From assembly GCF_017409525.1 (NCBI RefSeq), contig NZ_JAFQSO010000001.1:1-64000 (forward strand): 64,000 bases of DNA. Reading direction: 5' to 3'. Below are positions 58,041 to 64,000 of this stretch, piece after piece. Origin of the DNA: Methanobrevibacter sp. GTDB taxonomy: Archaea > Methanobacteriota > Methanobacteria > Methanobacteriales > Methanobacteriaceae. Below the pieces are notes generated by a model. The model did no database searches and was not told where the DNA came from. It saw only the letters and a list, made by a program, of their open reading frames with translations. Made by a program: the position numbers and the translations under genes. Every line of letters begins with the position of its first letter. Positions within the stretch are counted from its first letter, which is position 1.

Positions 58041-59969
58041 TTAGATTTCCACTAAAACATTATTTTTCCTTGCAAAATCTATTAGTCGGGAATATGTCGG
58101 ATTGCTTTCTAATGTGTTTATGTTGCCGATAATTATGAGTTTCCTTTTAGCACGTGTTATTGCGACATTTAATCTTCGAAGGTCACTTAAAAAACCAATA
58201 TTTCCGCCATCATTGCTTCTGACAGTTGATATGATGATGATTTCCTTTTCTCTTCCTTGAAAACCGTCAACCGTTTTCACTTCAACCGGTGTTTTATCCT
58301 GAATGATTTTCACTTGGTCAGCATAGGGGCTTATTATGCCGATGTCGGTCTCCTCAAGGCCGATATTTAAATAATCGTCTGCTAATTTCACGGCAATATC
58401 TGCTTCTAATCTATTAATGATTGATTTTGAATCTTTGAGATGTCTTTCACCTTCTGAATCTAGTTTTGAAGTATCGACAAATAGCATAGCTTCCTCTTCA
58501 CTATCTGTGTTTATAATGTCATTGATTGTTATGTCATCAACTGAGGAGTCACTTTTTAAATTGTTATTGTAAAATTCTGCATTTGGAAATTTCATTAGAA
58601 GCGAATTCATACGGTATTGAACATTCAATAATTGTGATTTAAATGGATATAATCTGATCAGCTCTTCAAATAATGTTTTCTCAAGTGACCCTGCTTTATC
58701 ACTTATTATTGTCGGTGGAAGTTGTTTATGGTCTCCTGCAAGGATGAATCTATGGGCTTTGGCTATTGGAATCAAAACGCTTGGAATGGTGGCCTGTGAA
58801 GCTTCATCGATGATTGCAACATCGAATTTTGTCCTTGCAATTGATTCCAGTGCTGCAGAGGAGTTTGTGGATAGAATGACATCACTGGTTTCAATGATAT
58901 CTCGAATCATTTTATTTTCCACCCTTCTTATCTCATCGTGAAGCTCATCAACCTGCTGGTTATATTCAATCCATTGAGCCATTGATTTCATTTTCTCTGG
59001 TGAAATTCCCCGACCGCCTTTTCCTTTGGATGCATTGAATAAAATGTCATAATCCCCATATCCTCTGCGGTATTGTGGAGTTGGCTTCGTATGAACGCTT
59101 CTTTTTTCAATTAAGTTATCAATCTTCTTGCGAATCTTTTTAATTTTCTTATTTAACTTATGATTTTCAACTTTATACGCTAGAGTTTGTGTGATGTTGT
59201 GTTTTGAAACTCTTTGAGGATGCCCTAGCCTTGTTAGGTTTAGTTTTTTGTTTTCCATCAATCTCTCTAGAATATTGTCGACTGCAGCATTGCTTTCAGC
59301 TGTTGCCAGTACTTTATGATTTTGCCGGGTTTCCTGCGATATCAATTCAACTAGGGTTCTTGTTTTTCCAGTTCCAAAGGGGCCGTGAATCAGATAAAAG
59401 TTTTCACATGAAAGGGCATTTTCGATAGCGCTTTTTTGAGATTCGTTAAGTGATTCATCGATATAGTCAATATAAGGTGTAGATCTATTTTTTTTAGGAT
59501 TTCTTTCGCTTAAAATGTACTCTAGCGCATTTTTTCCTTTTAAGCTTAAGTGTTTTAGATTATCTTCCATCCTTCTGAATGTGATGTCATTGGCATATAA
59601 ATCGAGTCTCACTTTCTTTTTTAAAACCCATCTTGGGATTCTTTTGTCGAATGCCACTTTAATGAAACGGGCGCCTTTTTCAGTGACAGTTCCTGTAAAA
59701 TCGCTGCTTAATGGATTGGCAGTGCTTACCAATACCATATCCCCAACGGATATTTCGGTTTCTATGATTTCAGACCTTCCAAATTGAACTATTTTAAGCC
59801 CTAATTCCTCTCCAATATACTTTCCTTTAACTTTGTTTATGGCACGGCCTAGCTCTTCTCTTTTTTGACCGGACATATGGGCTATTTCGAATCTCATCAG
59901 TTCAATTTCAGCATCCCTTTCATAATTGACCAATCTGATTAAATTTTTGATATATTTCTTCAATTTCAT
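58041..59969 (-). CDS. Superfamily 1B helicase (UPF1/IGHMBP2-like)
   Basis: 642 residues. An N-terminal beta-barrel region (about 70-130, TEISVGDMVLVSTANPLSSD) precedes the helicase core: Walker A HGPFGTGKTRT (196-203), DEAS in AIIDEASQAT, motif III LAGDHKQLPPT, motif IV QYRMNSLLMKFP, motif V VKTVDGFQGREKEIIII, and motif VI LNVAITRAKRKL. A helical insertion lies between motifs Ia and II. The order matches the eukaryotic IGHMBP2/SMUBP2 and UPF1 group that unwinds RNA or DNA 5'-3'. Its substrate in archaea is not established. It is divergent from the aspartoacylase-like gene, sharing a 38-base gap. Confidence 0.88.
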   Translation of the reverse strand: MKLKKYIKNLIRLVNYERDAEIELMRFEIAHMSGQKREELGRAINKVKGKYIGEELGLKIVQFGRSEIIETEISVGDMVLVSTANPLSSDFTGTVTEKGARFIKVAFDKRIPRWVLKKKVRLDLYANDITFRRMEDNLKHLSLKGKNALEYILSERNPKKNRSTPYIDYIDESLNESQKSAIENALSCENFYLIHGPFGTGKTRTLVELISQETRQNHKVLATAESNAAVDNILERLMENKKLNLTRLGHPQRVSKHNITQTLAYKVENHKLNKKIKKIRKKIDNLIEKRSVHTKPTPQYRRGYGDYDILFNASKGKGGRGISPEKMKSMAQWIEYNQQVDELHDEIRRVENKMIRDIIETSDVILSTNSSAALESIARTKFDVAIIDEASQATIPSVLIPIAKAHRFILAGDHKQLPPTIISDKAGSLEKTLFEELIRLYPFKSQLLNVQYRMNSLLMKFPNAEFYNNNLKSDSSVDDITINDIINTDSEEEAMLFVDTSKLDSEGERHLKDSKSIINRLEADIAVKLADDYLNIGLEETDIGIISPYADQVKIIQDKTPVEVKTVDGFQGREKEIIIISTVRSNDGGNIGFLSDLRRLNVAITRAKRKLIIIGNINTLESNPTYSRLIDFARKNNVLVEI

Positions 59970-60007
59970 ACTAATTTATAAATAAGGGCGTTAATGTAAT
60001 TAAATAT

Positions 60008-60748
60008 ATGGAATTTAAAAAAGTTAGTCAATTTGAAAATTTGGAAATGGCATATGTTTGTGATTTTTCAGGGGGCTACATTTCCAGAAATAAGAATTTA
60101 TTTTCACAGATTGAATTGACTGATTTAAGCAAACTTATTTTGGAAAAGTCTGTTTTTGGAACGCCGATTTTTAAGATGGGTGATGGAGGCAATAAACTGT
60201 TAATGATATCCGGTATTCATGGAAACGAATTGCCTCCCCAAATAGCTAGCGTTAAGTTATTCAATGAATTAATTGGCCGTGACCTTTCACATACCATATA
60301 TTTCATTCCGTTTGCAGCTCCGAAGTCTTCGATGAACAGTGAGAGAACTTTCAATTCATTGGATTTGAATAGGTCTGCTCATGTTAATAATTCTCTTAGC
60401 AATTTGATTTTGCAGACCGCATTGAAATTAGGTGTTAATTTTGTAGGTGATTTCCACTCCACTGCATATAACTCAAATCCCGGTTTTGAGTCTGTTTTCT
60501 CATCAAAAGCCCCATCTCCAGAAAGTTATCTCATAGCTAATTACATTTCAAAAGATGTAGGCTCTGAAATGATTGCCTTTGATTTTGCAGGCACTTCTTA
60601 TAAAGGTGCTGTTGAAGACGTATGTAATCTAAAAGGCATTCCAGCAGTTACATGTGAAGTCTTATGTCCTTTTTCCAGTGTTAGTGAAGGTAGCGTTAAG
60701 ACATCTATTGGGCAAATGAAAAGTTTTCTTGATTATTTTGGGGTATGA
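60008..60748 (+). CDS. Succinylglutamate desuccinylase/aspartoacylase family zinc hydrolase
   Basis: 246 residues. The M14-like zinc carboxypeptidase fold is indicated by GIHGNELPPQIASVKL (zinc His and Glu) and the later zinc His in GDFHSTAYN; FIPFAAPKSSMNSERTFNSL supplies the substrate Arg region. The protein is shorter than AstE or aspartoacylase. The substrate, an N-acyl amino acid or similar amide, is unknown. The ATG lies about 30 bases after TTTATAAAT, so the mRNA is nearly leaderless. The 155 bases after the gene hold an 18-base palindrome. Confidence 0.75.
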   Translation: MEFKKVSQFENLEMAYVCDFSGGYISRNKNLFSQIELTDLSKLILEKSVFGTPIFKMGDGGNKLLMISGIHGNELPPQIASVKLFNELIGRDLSHTIYFIPFAAPKSSMNSERTFNSLDLNRSAHVNNSLSNLILQTALKLGVNFVGDFHSTAYNSNPGFESVFSSKAPSPESYLIANYISKDVGSEMIAFDFAGTSYKGAVEDVCNLKGIPAVTCEVLCPFSSVSEGSVKTSIGQMKSFLDYFGV

Positions 60749-60849
60749 ATCTTTCTAGAGATAATCGTATAATTCAATATTGTAATATTCGCATTGCTAG
60801 AAAATTTTATTTTCATGCGAACTGAACTAATTTCATTAAAAAGAATGTA

Positions 60850-60867
60850 AAATACTCTAGAGTATTT
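60850..60867. repeat. Perfect 18-base palindrome between convergent genes
   Basis: AAATACTCTAGAGTATTT is its own reverse complement. It lies 102 bases after the aspartoacylase-like gene and 37 bases before the end of the convergent esterase gene. It may be a terminator stem or a protein site. Confidence 0.6.
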
Positions 60868-60903
60868 ACAATAATTTTAAATTCGGCAAAACATATTTAA
60901 ATC

Positions 60904-61788
60904 TTAATGTTTCTCTAAGATTATTTCAACAATATGTTTAAACGCCTCTTTTGATTCCGGAACTAACGGATAGATAGGATAAACATGAGTCATTTCCTCG
61001 CCAATGTTCAACTCAACGTCAATGCCGTTATCTTTTAGTTTGTTGTAAAATTTAACTACGTCCGGATAGAATATTTCATGGGTTCCTACAAATAGTGTAG
61101 TTTTTGGAAGCTTTTTTATATCTCCAAATAGGGGACTTACTTTATAATCTTTTGGATCCAAGTCACCAGCCCAGGTTTCACCCATCTCGCGCAAGCCGTC
61201 TACCCCAAGCATAGGATCAAATTCGACTTCATCATAATCCCCAGACATTGATACATCAAGCCATGGTGATATCAAAATCAGGTTTTTAGGTTGAGGCAAT
61301 TCATTCATCGCCAAATATTCACAAAATGCTGCAGACAATCCTCCTCCGGCAGAATCCCCCATGACAATAATAGGTTTGTTAATTGTTAGTAAATCTTTAT
61401 ACAATTTTTCAACAATTTCATAGGTTTCCTCATAAGTATGATTTGGAGCAAGCGGATAAAGTGGAGCAAATACTGTTGCATTAATTTTTTTTGCAAGTTT
61501 ATCGCAAAATGAGATGTGAGGGTTTCTAATCTCGTTTACATATATTCCTCCATGAAGATATATGACCAGGCGTTCAACATCTTCATTTTCATTGAAAATC
61601 ACCATTTGGCATCCGAACAAATCTTTGCTTTCAACTTTAGTGCGGTAAATCCTTTTTGGTATTTTATAATCTTCATCTTCTTCAAGGGAACGCTCTTTCA
61701 TATGTTCATCAGCTTTCTCAGCATCGTCGACATATTCGCGATGTTTTATGTCCAAAGCGGTTTCCACAATTTTTGACATTTTTGACAT
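60904..61788 (-). CDS. Alpha/beta hydrolase, hormone-sensitive-lipase (HSL) type esterase
   Basis: 294 residues, cytoplasmic. The oxyanion-hole motif HGG (VIYLHGGIYVNEIRN) and nucleophile GDSAGGGLSA mark the HSL/bacterial type IV esterase family; the acid is probably in the GTHEIFYPDV region and the base His in EEMTHVYPIYP. It should hydrolyse short acyl or aryl esters. A basic, charged N-terminal segment of about 60 residues (EYVDDAEKADEHMKERSLEE) acts as a cap. The ATG at 61788 follows AAGGTGGG. Single gene, divergent from the DUF308 gene. Confidence 0.88.
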   Translation of the reverse strand: MSKMSKIVETALDIKHREYVDDAEKADEHMKERSLEEDEDYKIPKRIYRTKVESKDLFGCQMVIFNENEDVERLVIYLHGGIYVNEIRNPHISFCDKLAKKINATVFAPLYPLAPNHTYEETYEIVEKLYKDLLTINKPIIVMGDSAGGGLSAAFCEYLAMNELPQPKNLILISPWLDVSMSGDYDEVEFDPMLGVDGLREMGETWAGDLDPKDYKVSPLFGDIKKLPKTTLFVGTHEIFYPDVVKFYNKLKDNGIDVELNIGEEMTHVYPIYPLVPESKEAFKHIVEIILEKH

Positions 61789-61905
61789 TTTTTCCCACCT
61801 TTTTTTTAATTAATAGAGTTAATATTCAATTTTTTAACTTTTAATAAATATTATATTAAAATATATATAATATTTTTTACTATAATCTTAAATAAGGTGA
61901 TTTTT

Positions 61906-62403
61906 ATGGATTATAAGAAAATGCTTGGAATTATATTGATTATATTGGGTTTAATTTTTATAATTTGCCCCTTGTATAGTGCAGCAGCAGTATCCTGGAT
62001 TGCAGGCATATGTTTAATAGTATTTGGATTTGCCTCTATCATTGACGGATTTTCTGTATGGAGCATGATGGCTCATGTTTCAGTGATTAATATATTATTG
62101 GGAATTTGTGCAATACTATTTGGATTATTATTTATTTATGAAATTGATGTATTGTCTTTCCTTGTTGGATTCTTATTTTATTTAATTGCATTTGTAATGA
62201 TATTTATTGGTATATCAGGAATTATTTTCGGAGTGGGGTCAATATCAAAAATCACCTCAGTATTGATTTTAATCTTGGGCATAATAGCATGCGGTCTTGC
62301 TTTTTATTCACTCGCACAACCGCTATATACATCAATCCTCGTTGGATTATGTCTGATTTTGGAAGGAATAGCTTTCTTGACAACTGGTGCAGTTGAGGAT
62401 TAA
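61906..62403 (+). CDS. HdeD-like DUF308 membrane protein
   Basis: 165 residues with about six membrane helices arranged as repeated two-helix units (MLGIILIILGLIFIICPLYS, WIAGICLIVFGFASIIDGF, ILLGICAILFGLLFIY), the DUF308/HdeD pattern. The start is the ATG at 61906 because AGGTGAT ends 5 bases earlier; the open frame reaches a GTG that lies inside that site. HdeD affects acid resistance in E. coli, but the biochemical role is unknown. The kinase gene follows after 17 bases, so the two are probably co-transcribed. Confidence 0.8.
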   Translation: MDYKKMLGIILIILGLIFIICPLYSAAAVSWIAGICLIVFGFASIIDGFSVWSMMAHVSVINILLGICAILFGLLFIYEIDVLSFLVGFLFYLIAFVMIFIGISGIIFGVGSISKITSVLILILGIIACGLAFYSLAQPLYTSILVGLCLILEGIAFLTTGAVED

Positions 62404-62420
62404 TTGGATAAGTGATATTT

Positions 62421-64000
62421 ATGGATAAGGAAACAAAACAACGTTTGGGAGAAATCAGAGCAGCTTTAAAAAAGTATGGCTTTGATAAGATTTTAGCTCA
62501 AACAGCTAAAAGTAAAATACGTTCAAAAGACGATGATTCAGATAGTCTTTTGTTGGATGATGAAATTCCTGAAAAATTAAGATTGATGCTTCAGGAATTG
62601 GGAACTACTTTCATTAAGTTAGGCCAGCTGTTAAGTACAAGGCCGGATATTGTCGGCGAAAAAATTGCAGATGAATTGGCCAACTTGCAAGATGATAATC
62701 CTGCCATAACCTATGAACAGGTTAAGGCAATAGTTGAAAGGGAGCTCAACGGCAATATTGACGAGTTATTTGAAGATTTCCATCATGAACATTTAGCAAC
62801 CGCATCCATTGGTCAGGTTCATGAAGCTAAATTAAGCACTGGTGAAAGGGTTGCAGTTAAAATCCAAAAAGAGGGCATCACTGATAAGATAGACCTTGAT
62901 TTAAGGATAATGAAATATATTGCCAACCGTGCCGATAAATGGAATGCTGATTTAAGAAAATTGAACTTGCCAGGAATCATGGAAGAGTTTGACCGTTCAA
63001 TTCACAAGGAAATCGATTATAATAATGAATTCATGAATATGCAACGCATAGAATTGAATTTCGAAGACAATCCTGATATTCATATTCCAGCCACCTATGC
63101 CAAATATTGTTCATCAAAAGTTTTAACAATGGAATTTATAGCCGGTGCAAAATTAAACGACGTATATGAAAGTGAAGGCGATGAATTCGATAAGAAACTT
63201 TTGGCAAAGAATGTTCTAGATTCTTATCTTCAACAACTGTTCATCGACGGATTTTTCCATGGAGACCCTCATCCAGGTAACATCATGATTTTAGAGAATA
63301 ATGTTGTATGTTATCTTGATTTGGGTATGATGGGATTCTTTGATGAAGAATTTAAACGCAATCTCTCTGAAGTAATGTTATTGTTTGTAGACCAGGATGT
63401 AGACGGACTGATAAATCAGCTGATGTACATGGACATCTTGGATTATGATATTGACACAAAAACATTAAGAAGGGACTTGAATGATTTGTTCGGAAGGTAT
63501 TTTGGAGTTCAATTAAATCGTTTCGACGGAGTGTTGGAGGCACTGCTAGGGCTTATGCAGGAGTACGGTGTCATTCTTCCAAATGAAATTGTTACAATGG
63601 CAAGGGGAATATCCATGGTTGAAGCTATTGCACACAATCTGGATCCGGAAATCGATGTTTTCGCATCAATCAAACCTATTGCCCAACAAATAGCTAAACA
63701 AAGAGTCAATCCTAAAGAGTACTTGAAAGGCAAAAAGAGCAGCATAATCTTATATGAACACATGTTTAGGGCCTTGCCGAAGCTTCTTACAAGGACAATT
63801 CACAAGATTGAAAATGAAGAATTGAAATTGAAGTTCGAAGTTGACATCAACGATAAGGTCTCAATAGTCGCCTTGATATCCGCGCTTCTAATTGGTTCTT
63901 CTGTTGTTTCATTTGGGCCAATGGTATTTGACATGCCTGTGATTTCTTTAATTGGGTATATAATAGCTATAATTTTAAGTATTATTGGCTTAAAGAAGTT
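62421..64000 (+). CDS. ABC1/UbiB-family atypical kinase, cut by window edge
   Basis: 526 codons are visible, open to the right edge, starting MDKETKQRLGEIRAALKKYG. The UbiB/ADCK signature is complete: the KxGQ motif (TTFIKLGQLLSTRPD), the Ala-rich loop (ATASIGQVHEAKL), the lysine VAVKIQKEG, the catalytic loop FFHGDPHPGNIMI and the metal-binding LDLGMMG. Near the end a hydrophobic pair of helices begins (IVALISALLIGSSVVSF, then VISLIGYIIAIILSIIG), as in membrane-bound members. Bacterial and eukaryotic UbiB proteins support quinone synthesis. Methanobacteriales lack quinones, so the lipid target here must differ. It follows the DUF308 gene by 17 bases. Confidence 0.88.
   Translation, partial: MDKETKQRLGEIRAALKKYGFDKILAQTAKSKIRSKDDDSDSLLLDDEIPEKLRLMLQELGTTFIKLGQLLSTRPDIVGEKIADELANLQDDNPAITYEQVKAIVERELNGNIDELFEDFHHEHLATASIGQVHEAKLSTGERVAVKIQKEGITDKIDLDLRIMKYIANRADKWNADLRKLNLPGIMEEFDRSIHKEIDYNNEFMNMQRIELNFEDNPDIHIPATYAKYCSSKVLTMEFIAGAKLNDVYESEGDEFDKKLLAKNVLDSYLQQLFIDGFFHGDPHPGNIMILENNVVCYLDLGMMGFFDEEFKRNLSEVMLLFVDQDVDGLINQLMYMDILDYDIDTKTLRRDLNDLFGRYFGVQLNRFDGVLEALLGLMQEYGVILPNEIVTMARGISMVEAIAHNLDPEIDVFASIKPIAQQIAKQRVNPKEYLKGKKSSIILYEHMFRALPKLLTRTIHKIENEELKLKFEVDINDKVSIVALISALLIGSSVVSFGPMVFDMPVISLIGYIIAIILSIIGLKK

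Overview
The window looks like a chromosome segment of a pseudomurein-walled methanogen close to Methanobrevibacter (Methanobacteriales). It is AT-rich and carries ftr, the third-step enzyme of CO2-reducing methanogenesis. It also holds a giant Asn-rich adhesin-like protein of the kind typical of gut and rumen Methanobrevibacter, archaeal TATA-box promoters, a box C/D-bearing intron in tRNA-Trp, an archaeal Holliday junction resolvase and archaeal GatB. Ribosome binding sites are mostly GGTGAT- or GGAGG-like, and several transcripts look leaderless (TATA box about 25 nt before the start codon).

Layout. 1-177: start of an IS630-like transposase running off the left edge. 178-745: AT-rich spacer with the promoter of the next gene. 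746-22144: one 7132-residue surface protein built from a signal peptide, a right-handed beta-helix region, a unique duplicated helical insert, several dozen Ig-like repeats and a C-terminal membrane anchor. 22329-24543: an IS1182-like insertion sequence whose transposase is split in two frames at an A8 tract. 24585-29386: the grpE-dnaK-dnaJ chaperone operon, and divergent from it an ArsR-like regulator; three GTAAC-N5-GTTAT sites surround the chaperone promoter. 29446-33063: hypF (NiFe hydrogenase maturation) and larB (nickel-pincer cofactor), which share a symmetric TATA palindrome, plus a GNAT acetyltransferase. 33053-38418: a four-gene operon for a wall or capsule polymer (ABC-2 permease, ABC ATPase with Ig-like N-terminal extension, membrane-anchored protein, GT2/TagF-like polymerase). 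38462-40920: gatB, a CBS/ParB-fold protein and hisE. 41092-43199: a radical SAM protein and an Asp2-like alpha/beta hydrolase.

43395-44626: a tRNA block (Asn, Met, Glu, Leu, His), hjc, and tRNA-Trp with a 75-nt intron. 44688-47429: a metallo-beta-lactamase-fold hydrolase and the TrkA/TrkH potassium system. 47497-49640: an AglD/LPG-synthase-like membrane protein and a membrane acyltransferase, probably envelope functions. 49758-50645: ftr. 50690-51817: an MthK-like potassium channel. 51888-54834: NAD(P)HX repair enzyme, SfsA and a sirtuin. 54950-59969: an XPD/DinG-like helicase, argG, and a UPF1-like helicase. 60008-64000: aspartoacylase-like and HSL-like hydrolases, a DUF308 membrane protein and an ABC1/UbiB kinase cut by the right edge.

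The most interesting items are the probable heat-shock operators beside the ArsR-like gene, the bidirectional leaderless hypF/larB promoter, the orphan D' guide in the tRNA-Trp intron, the duplicated helical module inside the adhesin, and the Ig-extended ABC exporter ATPase. No rRNA genes or CRISPR arrays are seen.
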